A DNA stretch of 64,000 bases from an uncultured Collinsella sp. (GCA_958439425.1 CAUBVH010000002.1:117490-181489); one strand, 5' to 3'; shown: positions 9,282-18,431, counted from the stretch's first letter. Notes: generated by a model from the letters alone, not told the origin. Translations and numbers: made by a program.

Positions 9282-9642
9282 CGGCATGAATCTGTGGGGC
9301 AGGGATTTCTCGCTCCCCGTCTATTACGAGTGCGACTCGGATCAAGACGTCCTCGAGATTCAAAAGGAAGCAAAGGACGCCCTGCTTGCAAGCTGGGATA
9401 CCGTTGAGGACAGCAAGGAAGCGATCGAAGATTATTGCCTCGAAAGAGACGGCGATCAGATCGAGAGTCCCATTACGAACATTTTTAGATACGTTATTCC
9501 GACCAGCATTGTGGCACTTCGAAGCGACGATGCTCGCAAAGCGGCGCTCATGTGCAACTATCGCTTTGACCCCGAACATGGGCTTGCTGCGATATTTGAA
9601 AACGAAAAACTTACGGCCGTCGTCCCCCAAGACGAGCTCTAG
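9274..9642 (+). CDS. Probable immunity protein, DUF6985-like (cassette gene 4)
   Basis: A small acidic cytosolic protein of 122 residues. The pattern LPVYYECD near the N-terminus, a middle IEDYCLE segment, and a C-terminal CNYRFDPEHGLAAIFENEKLTAVVPQDE resembles DUF6985-type proteins that often follow polymorphic toxins. The ATG at 9274 overlaps the nuclease stop; an in-frame TTG at 9262 and an ATG at 9286 are alternatives because no strong ribosome-binding site is visible. Position directly after a nuclease toxin suggests it binds and neutralises that nuclease. The family call is from memory of the motif and is moderate. Confidence 0.55.
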   Translation: MTNGMNLWGRDFSLPVYYECDSDQDVLEIQKEAKDALLASWDTVEDSKEAIEDYCLERDGDQIESPITNIFRYVIPTSIVALRSDDARKAALMCNYRFDPEHGLAAIFENEKLTAVVPQDEL

Positions 9643-9672
9643 GTCGATCATACGCAGACAGAAAAACGAAAA

Positions 9673-9708
9673 CCGAGGCCGCTCCAGCACACACCGGAGC
9701 GGCCTCGG
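9673..9708 (+). terminator. Intrinsic terminator of the dynamin/ATPase/nuclease cassette
   Basis: A 13-bp perfect stem, CCGAGGCCGCTCC with GGAGCGGCCTCGG, and a 10-base loop, followed by CCTCTTTTA. It lies 30 bases after the immunity gene stop and closes the four-gene cassette. Confidence 0.85.
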
Positions 9709-9731
9709 CCTCTTTTACGTATGCTCAGCGA

Positions 9732-9765
9732 GATAGCTAAAATAGCCCCGTCCCAAATTAGCTAC
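9732..9765. repeat. Dispersed palindromic repeat, family A, copy 2
   Basis: Near-exact inverse of the copy at 2275-2307 (core GCCCCGTCCC). Its right end continues TTAGCTACCCC and a CCC-rich stretch ending CTAAGTT, which aligns directly with the bases that follow copy 1. The two copies bracket the cassette. Confidence 0.8.
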
Positions 9766-9780
9766 CCCAGCCCCTTTCTA

Positions 9781-9847
9781 AGTTACGGTGAAATGCGGAC
9801 TGTTTGCCGGGTTTATTGGGCTCAGCAGTCCGTATTCCACCGCAACT
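9781..9847. repeat. Dispersed palindromic repeat, family B, copy 1
   Basis: A 67-bp imperfect inverted repeat: the left arm 9781-9802 begins AGTTACGGTG and the right arm 9826-9847 ends CACCGCAACT. A related element lies at 49145-49211. It sits just downstream of the MFS gene stop, so its transcript could fold as a 3' hairpin. Confidence 0.75.
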
Positions 9848-9862
9848 GATGAGGGAACGTGA

Positions 9863-11059
9863 TTAGGCGACAGGCTTTGCGCGGCGTATGGCCGGGAACA
9901 GCACCGTGATGGCGAGGATGACGCCCACAACGGTAATCGTCCCGCCCGCAAAGCCGATCCAAGCGATACCGGGACCCGAAACCACGGCGCCGCCGATTGC
10001 GGTGCCCGTGCCGATACCGAGGTTAAACAGGCCCGAGAAGATCGACATGGCGACGGCCGACGAATCCGCCGGCGTGTACTTGATGAGCTCGGCCTGGAAC
10101 GCCACGTTAAAGGCTGTGGAGCAGCAGCCCCATAGCGCGCAGACGGCAAGCACTGCTACGAGCGACGATGCGACCGGACCCATGAGCAGCAGAGCCACCG
10201 GCACGCCGGAGAGCGTGATAGCCAAGAACGGGAAGCGATGCCCATCGAACAGGCGGCCAAACAGCCAGCTTCCGAGCAGACCGGAGCAGCCAAACGCCGT
10301 CAGCGTCATGGTAATAGCGCTTGCGTCGACGTGCGCGACCTGCGCCAGGAACGGCTCGATATAGCTGTAACCCGCATAATAGCCGGTTGCCATGAACACC
10401 GTGACCGCATAAAGCGCGATGAGGAACGGATTCTTGAGCAGCTCGGGCAGCTGCTTAACGGTAAAGCGCTCGCCCACCGGCATGGCCGGGAACACCGCGG
10501 CCTGGTAGACGACCGCGGCAGCTGAGAGGGCCCCGACCACGGCGAATGTCATGCGCCAGCCCACGGCCAGCCCGATGGCGCGGCCGATCGGCAGGCCAAA
10601 GATCTGCGCGATGGACGAGCCCGTGGCGATCATGCTAATGGCGAGCGCCCCGTGGCGACTGTCAACCAGGCGCGAGGCCATGATCGAGGCGACCGACCAG
10701 AACACGGCATGCGCGCAGGCGACCACCAGACGCGCGCAAACCAAAATAGGATAGGTAGGCGCCACGGCGGACAGGAACTGACCCAGAGAAAACACGGCGA
10801 GCACGCCGAGCAGCATACGCTTGAACTCAAAGCGCGAGGCAAACACCATGAGCGGCAGCGACAGCAGCATGACGCCCCAAGCATAGACCGAGATCATGAT
10901 GCCTGCCTGGGCCTCGGTGAGCGAGAACGACGCGGCGATATCAGTCAGAAGGCCGATGGGCATGAACTCCGACGTGTTGAACACGAACGCACAGCAGGCG
11001 AGCCCGATAAGCGGGAGCCACTGCTTGAGCGAGATGCCATCTTGTCTTGCCTGAGTCAT
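9863..11059 (-). CDS. MFS transporter, DHA1/sugar-efflux type
   Basis: A 398-residue inner-membrane transporter with about 12 hydrophobic segments, typical of the major facilitator superfamily. The N-terminal pattern of a Phe-Asn-Thr-Ser-Glu-Phe helix and the loop after TM2 resemble the AraJ/SotB drug/sugar-efflux branch. The start ATG at 11059 follows GAGAGGG; a longer ORF upstream lacks such a site. A TATATAAT -10-like box is visible about 35 bases upstream on the minus strand. A remnant of a similar gene tail lies at 2327-2395 on the other side of the inserted cassette. Substrate is unknown. Confidence 0.8.
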   Translation of the reverse strand: MTQARQDGISLKQWLPLIGLACCAFVFNTSEFMPIGLLTDIAASFSLTEAQAGIMISVYAWGVMLLSLPLMVFASRFEFKRMLLGVLAVFSLGQFLSAVAPTYPILVCARLVVACAHAVFWSVASIMASRLVDSRHGALAISMIATGSSIAQIFGLPIGRAIGLAVGWRMTFAVVGALSAAAVVYQAAVFPAMPVGERFTVKQLPELLKNPFLIALYAVTVFMATGYYAGYSYIEPFLAQVAHVDASAITMTLTAFGCSGLLGSWLFGRLFDGHRFPFLAITLSGVPVALLLMGPVASSLVAVLAVCALWGCCSTAFNVAFQAELIKYTPADSSAVAMSIFSGLFNLGIGTGTAIGGAVVSGPGIAWIGFAGGTITVVGVILAITVLFPAIRRAKPVA

Positions 11060-11107
11060 GTAGGAACCCTCTCCGATTGTCTTGAGCGATGGGCGATTAT
11101 ATAGCAA

Positions 11108-11142
11108 CGGCCCCGCATCCGTCAGCAACAGATGCGGGGCCG
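11108..11142 (-). terminator. Hairpin terminator after feoB
   Basis: A 12-bp perfect stem, CGGCCCCGCATC with GATGCGGGGCCG, lies between feoB and the MFS gene. The T-tract on the minus strand is weak (TTGCTAT), so termination may be partial. Confidence 0.65.
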
Positions 11143-11183
11143 AAAACAATTCGATACACAGAGGTTGCGCCGTCAATACATAA

Positions 11184-13544
11184 CTAAGCCAACCTCAGCA
11201 ATATGCCCGCCGAATGCACGACAAACGCCACGATCCAGGCGACTGCCACCTGAAACGCGAACACGGCAACGGCGTAGCGCGCGCCCAGCTCGCTCTTGAC
11301 GGCGCCGATGGCAGCCACGCAGGGCGGATACAGCAGCGTAAAGACCAGAAACACATAGGCAGTAAACGGCGAAAACATGGTCGACAGTGCCGCGGGCGAG
11401 GTCGCGCCCAAAAGCACCGTGAGCGTCGATATGACGCTCTCCTTGGCGATAAGTCCGGTGACGAGCGCCGTGGACGCACGCCAGTCGCCAAACCCAAGCG
11501 GCGCCAGCGCCGGCGCGATGATGCTGCCGAGGCCCGCAAGCAGGCTTTGCGACTGATCGGCGACCACATTAAAGCGAATGTCGAACGTCTGAAGGAACCA
11601 GATGACCACGGTAGCGGCAAAGATAATGGTAAAGGCCTTGGTAATAAAGTCCTTGGCCTTATCCCATGCCAGCATCACTGTCGTCTTGACGCTCGGCAGG
11701 CGGTAGTTGGGAAGCTCCATGATAAACGGCACCGGGTCGCCCTTAAATGCCGTGCGGTTGAGCACCAAAGCCGCGATGCAACCGACCGCAATGCCAATCA
11801 GATAGAGCGAGACCATGGCGGGAACCGTCGCCTGCGGGAAAAACGCCCCGCACAGCAGGCCGTAGACCGGCAACTTGGCCGAGCAGCTCATGAACGGCGT
11901 GAGCATGACCGTCATCTTGCGGTCGTGCTCGGATGGGAGCGTACGGGTCGACATGATAGCCGGCACGGTGCAGCCAAAACCGACGAGCATGGGCACAAAG
12001 CTGCGGCCCGACAGGCCAAAACGACGCAGCACCTTATCCATGACAAAGGCCACGCGCGCCATGTAGCCCGAGTCTTCCAGAATGGAGAGGAACAAGAAGA
12101 GCACGACGATAATCGGTAGGAAGGTCAGCACGCTGCCCACACCCGTAAGCACGCCGTCGACAGCCAGCGAGCGCACCACGTCGTTGGTGCCGAACGCCTT
12201 GAGGCCCGCATCGGCCGAGGCGATGACGGCAGCGATGCCGTCCTCCATGAGTCCCTGCAACGCCGCGCCGATCACGCCAAACGTCAGCCAAAAGACGAGG
12301 CCCATGATCACCAGGAACGCCGGAATGGCTGTGTAACGACCTGTCAGGATGCGGTCGATCTTGACGGAGCGCACGTGCTCGCGGCTCTCGTGCGGCTTGA
12401 CGACGCAGCGCCCGCACACGTCGCCGATAAAGCTAAAGCGCATGTCCGCCAGCGCGGACAGGCGGTCGGTACCGGCCTCGCCCTCCATCTGGGTAATGAT
12501 GTGCTCGATGGCGTCAAGCTCGTTACGGTCCAGATGAAGCGCCTCGGTCACCAGCTCGTCGCCCTCAACCAGCTTGGTCGCCGCAAAACGCACCGGGATA
12601 TGCGCCGTCGCGGCATGGTCCTCGATAAGGTTGGCAATGCCGTGAATGCAGCGATGCAGCGCGCCGCCGTCCGGACCATCGGGCGCGCAGAAGTCCAGGC
12701 GGCCGGGACGCTCGCGGAAACGCGCCACATGCAGGGCATGGTCCACCAACTCGCCAATACCCTCGTTGCGGGCAGCGCTAATGGGGACGACCGGCACGCC
12801 CAACAGACTCTCGAGCAGGTTGACATCGATGGCGCCGCCGTTGGTCGTCACCTCGTCCATCATGTTGAGCGCGATGACCATGGGGCGGTCGAGCTCCATA
12901 AGCTGCAGCGTCAGGTACAGATTGCGCTCAATGTTGGTGGCGTCGATGATGTCGATGATGGCGTCCGGGCGCTCGTCGAGGATGAACTGACGGCTCACGA
13001 CCTCTTCGCCTGTGTACGGCGACAGGGAGTAAATACCGGGCAGGTCGGTAACGCTCGCCTCAGGGTGGTTACGGATGGTGCCGTCCTTGCGGTCGACCGT
13101 CACGCCGGGAAAGTTGCCGACGTGCTGGTTGGAGCCCGTAAGCTGGTTGAACAGGGTGGTCTTGCCGCAGTTTTGGTTGCCGGCGAGGGCAAAATGCAGG
13201 GGCGCGCCCTCGGGCACGGCCGTCTTTGCCGCACGGGGCGAATACGTCCCCTCGCCGAGTGCTGGGTGCTCCGTCGTGCCGATTGCGGCGTTAGCGCGCG
13301 GGCCCGTATCTGTGTCGTGAACATCTACGAGCTCAATGCGAGCAGCATCGTCCTTGCGCAGCGTCAACTCGTAGCCGCGTAGGCGAATCTCGAGCGGGTC
13401 GCCCATGGGGGCGTACTTCATCATGGTGACTTCGGTGCCCGGTGTGAGTCCCATGTCCAAAATATGCTGTCGGAGCGCCTGATCGTCGGATGTCACCGAT
13501 GCGACAACGGCGTCCTTTCCAATCTCGAGTGTATCGAGCTTCAC
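11184..13544 (-). CDS. feoB: Fused FeoA-FeoB ferrous iron transporter
   Basis: GTP-driven Fe(II) importer of the inner membrane, 786 residues. Residues 1-75 form an SH3-like FeoA domain (LDMGLTPGTEV). FeoB follows: G1 GNQNCGKT (122-129), a GNFPGVTVD switch, DLPG, and NMMDE as G4. The C-terminal half has two Gate-type membrane blocks. FeoA is normally a separate protein, so this is an operon-to-fusion case. The start is GTG after AAAGGATGA. No separate feoC-like gene is next to it. A GGTTA-N15-TAACC palindrome upstream may be a metal-regulator site. Confidence 0.93.
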   Translation of the reverse strand: MKLDTLEIGKDAVVASVTSDDQALRQHILDMGLTPGTEVTMMKYAPMGDPLEIRLRGYELTLRKDDAARIELVDVHDTDTGPRANAAIGTTEHPALGEGTYSPRAAKTAVPEGAPLHFALAGNQNCGKTTLFNQLTGSNQHVGNFPGVTVDRKDGTIRNHPEASVTDLPGIYSLSPYTGEEVVSRQFILDERPDAIIDIIDATNIERNLYLTLQLMELDRPMVIALNMMDEVTTNGGAIDVNLLESLLGVPVVPISAARNEGIGELVDHALHVARFRERPGRLDFCAPDGPDGGALHRCIHGIANLIEDHAATAHIPVRFAATKLVEGDELVTEALHLDRNELDAIEHIITQMEGEAGTDRLSALADMRFSFIGDVCGRCVVKPHESREHVRSVKIDRILTGRYTAIPAFLVIMGLVFWLTFGVIGAALQGLMEDGIAAVIASADAGLKAFGTNDVVRSLAVDGVLTGVGSVLTFLPIIVVLFLFLSILEDSGYMARVAFVMDKVLRRFGLSGRSFVPMLVGFGCTVPAIMSTRTLPSEHDRKMTVMLTPFMSCSAKLPVYGLLCGAFFPQATVPAMVSLYLIGIAVGCIAALVLNRTAFKGDPVPFIMELPNYRLPSVKTTVMLAWDKAKDFITKAFTIIFAATVVIWFLQTFDIRFNVVADQSQSLLAGLGSIIAPALAPLGFGDWRASTALVTGLIAKESVISTLTVLLGATSPAALSTMFSPFTAYVFLVFTLLYPPCVAAIGAVKSELGARYAVAVFAFQVAVAWIVAFVVHSAGILLRLA

Positions 13545-13567
13545 GCGCTCATCCTTTCGTTAGACGC

Positions 13568-13592
13568 GGTTAACCGTTTACCGGGGCTAACC
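13568..13592. promoter_or_regulatory. Possible metal-regulator (IdeR/DtxR-like) operator of feoB
   Basis: A 25-bp imperfect palindrome with outer arms GGTTA and TAACC lies 24 bases upstream of the feoB GTG. Position and dyad symmetry fit iron-dependent repressor boxes, but the match to a known consensus is loose. This is an inference from location. Confidence 0.35.
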
Positions 13593-13665
13593 AACTCGTA
13601 ACGACAAATGATAGCGCTCTGGACTTTTTTATAAAGTCAAATACCGATGTTTACCTGCGCAAACT

Positions 13666-13986
13666 TTATTCGGTGCGCCCCGAAAGCTCTTTGCGCATAC
13701 CGCTCAGCGAGATCGAAATGGAACCCGACCGCGCGGTAGCAGTGAGTCGATCACCCTCAACCGACCCCGTGCATGTAAAGGGCGCCTTGCCCATCAAGAC
13801 GTGGGAGATAGTGCCCGAGAACTCAAAGAAATCGCCCTCAGCGCGGGCACTCGAGAGAGCGATATTGAGACCCCTGACGTTTAGTACTGCCCTGAGCGCG
13901 CCGTTCACCCCATGTGAAAACGTCACCTCGCCGCGTTTGCTCCCCACCGGCGTCTGGGCCAAAACCACATACGTACCCTCAAGCAT
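13666..13986 (-). CDS. Hypothetical small beta-rich protein
   Basis: A 106-residue protein whose sequence alternates hydrophobic and polar residues (for example SISISLSG near the end), suggesting an all-beta fold. No signal peptide, membrane segment or catalytic motif is seen, and I do not recognise the family. The ATG at 13986 follows AGAGGAGGAG, clearly better than an upstream in-frame start at 14076. It sits 47 bases after the esterase-like gene on the same strand and may be its cotranscribed partner. Confidence 0.6.
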   Translation of the reverse strand: MLEGTYVVLAQTPVGSKRGEVTFSHGVNGALRAVLNVRGLNIALSSARAEGDFFEFSGTISHVLMGKAPFTCTGSVEGDRLTATARSGSISISLSGMRKELSGRTE

Positions 13987-14033
13987 GGCTCCTCCTCTAA
14001 GCAGACTTTTTGAAACGGGCAAGTAGTCTACTT

Positions 14034-14933
14034 TTACATATGGCGCTCCAGGAAGCGGAAGGCCAGGCGGATCCAAGGACGGACTGCCACTTGCTTGTCC
14101 TCGTTGTCGACCGCGGTATTGGCGTTGCCGAGCGAAAGGCCGTGGCCACCCTGGTCAAAGACGTGCATCTCGCATGCGACCCCTTCCTCGGCCATGCGCT
14201 GCGCAAACGGATAGACCTGCGCAATCGGCGCCGTCTTGTCGTCCGAAACGCCCCACACAAAGGTCGGGGGCATCTGGCGCGAAACGTGCGTGGTAGGGCA
14301 AATGTCGGCCAGGTGCTCATCGGTCGCCTCGCCGCCCGTCACCATCGACAGATAGTCGTTGAGCAAATCGCGCCCCGTCTTGCCACCCGTCTTGGGCACG
14401 CGCAGGTCGATGCGCGGGTCGCGCGTCTGCATATCGCGCACATAGGCAAGGTCGAGCAACGGATAGCCCAGCACCACGGCGTCGGGACGAATATCCTCCG
14501 GACGAGCCCCGGCAAGGCCCGCGAAAGGTCCGGTCTTCCACTGCGTTGCCAACGAGGCGCAGATCATGCCGCCCGCCGAGAAACCCACGATGCACACGCG
14601 CTTGGGATCGACATGCCACTCGTCGGCGTTGGCGCGCACGGTAGCGACCATCTTGGCGAGGTCCGCCTGCGGGTGCGGAAAGCTAACGTCGCCCGTGGCG
14701 CTCGTCACATAGTTGAGCACAAAGGCCTGGTAGCCGCGGTCCAAAAACGCAAACGCCACCGGGTCCTGCTCGTGCGGAGCGATATGCGTAAACCCGCCTC
14801 CGCCGCAGATGATCACCGCGGGGCGGCGGCCATTGGGCTTGTCGGGCAGCGGCTCGGCACCCAGATACGTAAACGTCGCCGGATAATCCTCGGTCGGCTC
14901 CTCGCCCCACAGCGCATGGTTCTCAATAATCAT
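14034..14933 (-). CDS. Alpha/beta hydrolase (esterase/acetyl-xylan-esterase-like)
   Basis: A 299-residue cytosolic serine hydrolase. It has the oxyanion-hole motif CGGGGF near residue 45, the nucleophile elbow GFSAGG around 125, a late Asp in GVSDDKTA, and the catalytic His in GGHGLS. This order is typical of alpha/beta-hydrolase_3 or BD-FAE-type esterases that remove acyl groups from sugars or small esters. The ATG follows GGAGGGAG. The long in-frame extension upstream to 15902 is a shadow of asnS and the EIIA gene. Natural substrate is unknown. Confidence 0.8.
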   Translation of the reverse strand: MIIENHALWGEEPTEDYPATFTYLGAEPLPDKPNGRRPAVIICGGGGFTHIAPHEQDPVAFAFLDRGYQAFVLNYVTSATGDVSFPHPQADLAKMVATVRANADEWHVDPKRVCIVGFSAGGMICASLATQWKTGPFAGLAGARPEDIRPDAVVLGYPLLDLAYVRDMQTRDPRIDLRVPKTGGKTGRDLLNDYLSMVTGGEATDEHLADICPTTHVSRQMPPTFVWGVSDDKTAPIAQVYPFAQRMAEEGVACEMHVFDQGGHGLSLGNANTAVDNEDKQVAVRPWIRLAFRFLERHM

Positions 14934-15179
14934 AGGTGCTCCCTCCGTGCGATTCGTGCGCACTCGTTTTTCGCACCTTAGCGTACCCCACTTGAGCCCG
15001 CGGCGCAGAAACACCCCCGCAATAAGTTGGCCTTCAACTGATATATCACAAAATCGCTGTTCAGAGGTATCGTTGGACAGCGTAAAATAGGAGCGCTGAC
15101 CGTGCTGGGAAACACGTACGAAACGTTTCCGGCAAACCACACGCGTGCAACATGCGCGCCTGATACGTTGGAGGCATCT

Positions 15180-15743
15180 ATGGGTCTGCTCGATTCGCTC
15201 AAGTCCACGTTCACTTCGTCGGGCGAGGCGTCCGTTCCGCCCGCAGCAAGCTTCGCCACCCGCGAAGGCGTCATCTACGCTCCTGTCAACGGCGTGCTCG
15301 TCAATCTGAGTGAGGTTCCCGACGAGACCATCGCCTCGGGCATGCTCGGCCAGGGCTACGGCATCGAGCCCATTACCGGCACCATTTACGCCCCCGCTAA
15401 CGGCCGTATCGGCGCCACCACCGTCACCAACCACTCCATCGGCATGATCACCGAGGACGGTCTTCGCGTGTTCATCCATGTTGGCCTGGGCACCGTGGAA
15501 ATGAACGGCAAGGGTTTTGCCCGCTTTGTCGAGATGGGTGACACGGTCAAGGCCGGCCAGCCGCTCATCAGCTTCGATCGCGAGGCCATCAAGGCCGCCG
15601 GCCACGAGGACATCGTGACCGTCATCATCTCCGAGCTCGATCGTCTTAAGAGCATCGACCATGTCGGCGAGTCCGGAACGCTTATCGGCGGCAACCCGCT
15701 CGTCAAGCTGGGCGACCCGCTGCTGGTAGCCAAGACCAAGTAG
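15180..15743 (+). CDS. Stand-alone glucose-type PTS EIIA
   Basis: A 187-residue cytosolic phosphocarrier of the phosphotransferase system. The two conserved histidines are His85 in VTNHSIG and His100 in VFIHVGLGTVEMNG; the second is the phosphorylated residue in the Crr family. The ATG at 15180 follows TTGGAGGCATCT; the longer frame to 15102 lacks a ribosome-binding site. It is monocistronic, with its own terminator, so it probably serves permeases encoded elsewhere. The EIIBC at 32371-33771 lacks a IIA domain and is an obvious candidate. Confidence 0.92.
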   Translation: MGLLDSLKSTFTSSGEASVPPAASFATREGVIYAPVNGVLVNLSEVPDETIASGMLGQGYGIEPITGTIYAPANGRIGATTVTNHSIGMITEDGLRVFIHVGLGTVEMNGKGFARFVEMGDTVKAGQPLISFDREAIKAAGHEDIVTVIISELDRLKSIDHVGESGTLIGGNPLVKLGDPLLVAKTK

Positions 15744-15776
15744 CCAGGCCCCGCGCCACACAGCCAAAAGGCAACA

Positions 15777-15815
15777 CGAAAAGCGCCCACGAGCATTTGC
15801 CGTGGGCGCTTTTCG
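15777..15815 (+). terminator. Terminator after the EIIA gene
   Basis: Perfect 15-bp stem from CGAAAAGCGCCCACG to CGTGGGCGCTTTTCG, followed by TTTG. The symmetric A/T flanks make it potentially bidirectional. Confidence 0.85.
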
Positions 15816-15923
15816 TTTGAAAAACCATCCCGCCAATGCCTTATCTGTATAGCCCAAATGAGCCGAGCTGCTAGAATATCGAACTGTATGGATAACTATC
15901 ATTCAACCGTTATGGGAGGATAC

Positions 15924-17327
15924 GTGAACCGCACCAAAATCGCGCAGCTTTACGCCGATGCCGAGTCGCTTGGCGGCCAGACCGTCACCGTCGCCGGCTG
16001 GGTCAAGTCCATCCGCGACATGAAGAACTTTGGCTTTGTTACGCTCAACGACGGCAGCTGCTTCCGCGACCTGCAGGTCGTCATGAACCGCGAGGCACTC
16101 GACAACTACGACGAGATCGCCCATCAAAACGTCTCGGCCGCACTCATTTGCACCGGCACCGTCAAGCTGACCCCCGATGCGCCCCAGCCCTTCGAGCTTT
16201 CTGCCACCTCCATCGAGGTCGAGGGCGTCAGCGCCCCGGATTACCCGCTGCAGAAGAAGCGCGCAACCGTCGAGTTCCTGCGCACCCAGCAGCACCTGCG
16301 CCCGCGCACCAACCTGTTCCGCGCCGTGTTCCGCATCCGTTCTGTCGCGGCTGCCGCCATCCACCGCTTCTTCCAGGAGCAGGGCTTTGTCTACGTCAAC
16401 ACCCCCATCATCACCACGAGTGACTGCGAGGGCGCCGGCGAGATGTTCCGCGTGACCACGCTCGACCCCAAAAATCCGCCCCTCACCGAGTCCGGCGAGG
16501 TCGACTGGAGCCAGGACTTCTTTGGCAAGCACGCGAGCCTTACCGTGTCCGGCCAGCTCAATGCCGAGAACTTTGCCATGGCCTTTGGCGACGTGTACAC
16601 CTTTGGCCCCACCTTCCGCGCCGAAAACTCCAACACCACGCGCCACGCCGCCGAGTTTTGGATGATCGAGCCCGAGATGGCCTTTGCCGACCTGAACGAC
16701 TACATGGATAACGCCGAGGCCATGCTCAAGTACGTCCTTAAGGACGTTATGGCCACCTGCCCCGACGAGCTCAATATGCTCAACAAGTTTGTGGACAAGG
16801 GCCTGATCGAGCGCCTGGACCATGTGGCAAACTCCGACTTTGCCCGCGTTACCTACACCGAGGCTGTCGAAATCCTGGAGCAGGCAGTCGCTGCTGGCCA
16901 CCAGTTTGATTACCCCGTCAGCTGGGGCATCGACCTGCAGACCGAGCACGAGCGTTTCCTGACCGAGGAGCACTTTAAGCGACCGACCTTCGTAACCGAC
17001 TACCCGGCCGAGATCAAGGCGTTCTACATGCGCATGAACGAGGACGGCAAGACCGTCGCCGCCGCCGACTGCCTGGTTCCCGGTATCGGCGAGATTATCG
17101 GCGGCTCCCAGCGCGAGGAGCGCCTGGATCTGCTCGAGGCCCGTATCAAGGACCTGGGCATGAATCCCGAGCAGTACAAGTACTACCTTGACCTGCGCCG
17201 CTACGGTTCCTGCAAGCACGCCGGCTACGGTCTGGGCTTCGAGCGCTTGGTCATGTATCTGACCGGCGTGGGCAACATCCGCGACGTCCTGCCGCACCCG
17301 CGCACCGTGGGCAACGCCGACTTCTAA
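15924..17327 (+). CDS. asnS: Asparagine--tRNA ligase
   Basis: Class IIb aminoacyl-tRNA synthetase of 467 residues that charges tRNA-Asn. It has an N-terminal OB-fold anticodon-binding domain (about 1-110), motif 2 [22 protein letters not shown], and motif 3 [15 protein letters not shown] near the C-terminus. The GTG at 15924 follows GGGAGGATAC; the in-frame ATG at 15888 has no such site. A TAGAAT -10-like box lies about 50 bases upstream. A strong terminator follows, so the gene appears monocistronic. Confidence 0.96.
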   Translation: MNRTKIAQLYADAESLGGQTVTVAGWVKSIRDMKNFGFVTLNDGSCFRDLQVVMNREALDNYDEIAHQNVSAALICTGTVKLTPDAPQPFELSATSIEVEGVSAPDYPLQKKRATVEFLRTQQHLRPRTNLFRAVFRIRSVAAAAIHRFFQEQGFVYVNTPIITTSDCEGAGEMFRVTTLDPKNPPLTESGEVDWSQDFFGKHASLTVSGQLNAENFAMAFGDVYTFGPTFRAENSNTTRHAAEFWMIEPEMAFADLNDYMDNAEAMLKYVLKDVMATCPDELNMLNKFVDKGLIERLDHVANSDFARVTYTEAVEILEQAVAAGHQFDYPVSWGIDLQTEHERFLTEEHFKRPTFVTDYPAEIKAFYMRMNEDGKTVAAADCLVPGIGEIIGGSQREERLDLLEARIKDLGMNPEQYKYYLDLRRYGSCKHAGYGLGFERLVMYLTGVGNIRDVLPHPRTVGNADF

Positions 17328-17367
17328 TCGCCACAGCGCCACCAAACGCGTTCCAGCGCATCACGCC

Positions 17368-17400
17368 AGCGCCTCTCGGCAAGCCGAGGGGCGCTTTTTT
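17368..17400 (+). terminator. Terminator of asnS
   Basis: AGCGCCTCTCGG paired with CCGAGGGGCGCT (one G-T pair), then a run of six T. About 170 bases then lead to the next gene with no further feature except short GC-rich hairpins. Confidence 0.9.
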
Positions 17401-17576
17401 CAACAGCATCCGTCAAGCTTTTGGCAAGTTTTTGGTCAGTTGGGCAGGGCTGTTGAAAACTCGACCCGCCGCTTGCCGACGGCTACCGACCGCCCAGGGC
17501 GTCCTGCACCCCTGGGAAAGCCCCGCGTCCTAGGCTCCATACCGTCGCCACCCAAAACGGAAAGGACGTGGGCGCC

Positions 17577-18362
17577 ATGACCGAAACCGCTGTTGAAACT
17601 TACGAGACCACGATGAGGGGCGCCGCCTCGATGGCAGCCTATCGCGCCGTTCGCATCCTGCAACTATTAAGCGAAAACACCGGTGAGGACAAGGCCATGC
17701 TTTCCGATGAGTTGATCCGGCGCCTCGCCCATCCCGGCGACCCCGCCCGCATGCCCATCTCGGCGGCGCGGCGCAGCATCTACACCGCCATCTCCGCACT
17801 TCGCCATGCCGGATACGAAATTGAGTACAAGCGCGGCGTGGGGTATCGGCTCTTGACCCGTCCGCTCACCGACGAAGAGATCATCCGACTCCACGGCATG
17901 GTCATGCGCAACCGCTCTACGCCCATCGCCATTCGAAAAAGCATGGCGCAGCACCTGGTCGCCATGGCGAGTGCCGACGTTCGCGGCTACCTCGATGCAC
18001 CCGAGCCTGCTCCAAGCGCAGGCGGCAAATCCACCAAGGCCCCGCGCACGCCCGTCAAGCGCATCGATGCCTGCGAGCTCATCGAGCAGGCCATCGACCA
18101 CGGAACCACGGTGAGTTTTGATATTTCGAGTGTCACGGCACGCGGAGAGGTCGAAGTAGCACGGATGACACTCCGTCCCTTTGCCATCAAGCAACGAGAC
18201 GGCATCTCGTATTTGCTGGGAACGGTCTATGACGCGCGAGGCGCCGATGACACGTTGCGTACCGTAGAGATCGGCCGAATGAGAAACGTCACCACACGTC
18301 TCCTCGACGGCAAGAAGCTCTTCGCCGCCCTGGACGAGGACGATGCCTCCTCCGCCGCATAA
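17577..18362 (+). CDS. HTH/WYL-type transcriptional regulator
   Basis: A 261-residue protein with an N-terminal winged-helix region (about residues 20-90, ending YEIEYKRGVGYRLL) and a C-terminal domain like WYL sensors (RPFAIKQRDGISYLLGTVYD). Such regulators bind ligands or nucleic acids and control DNA-damage, metabolic or defence genes. The ATG at 17577 is favoured over the GTG at 17568, which is too close to the AAAGGA site. It stands alone between asnS and an ABC transporter operon, whose promoter begins about 70 bases downstream, so it may regulate that operon. Target and ligand are unknown. Confidence 0.72.
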   Translation: MTETAVETYETTMRGAASMAAYRAVRILQLLSENTGEDKAMLSDELIRRLAHPGDPARMPISAARRSIYTAISALRHAGYEIEYKRGVGYRLLTRPLTDEEIIRLHGMVMRNRSTPIAIRKSMAQHLVAMASADVRGYLDAPEPAPSAGGKSTKAPRTPVKRIDACELIEQAIDHGTTVSFDISSVTARGEVEVARMTLRPFAIKQRDGISYLLGTVYDARGADDTLRTVEIGRMRNVTTRLLDGKKLFAALDEDDASSAA

Positions 18363-18431
18363 GACCCTCCGCCGCCCATTCGACTACCCGTACCGCCCAT
18401 CCGATTCTGTATTAAAAAACCCGCCAGGCTG

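Noticed and set aside
14934..15902. N-terminal extension of the alpha/beta hydrolase to 622 residues
   Set aside because: The extension is antisense to the EIIA gene and asnS leader; a strong ribosome-binding site precedes the ATG at 14933.
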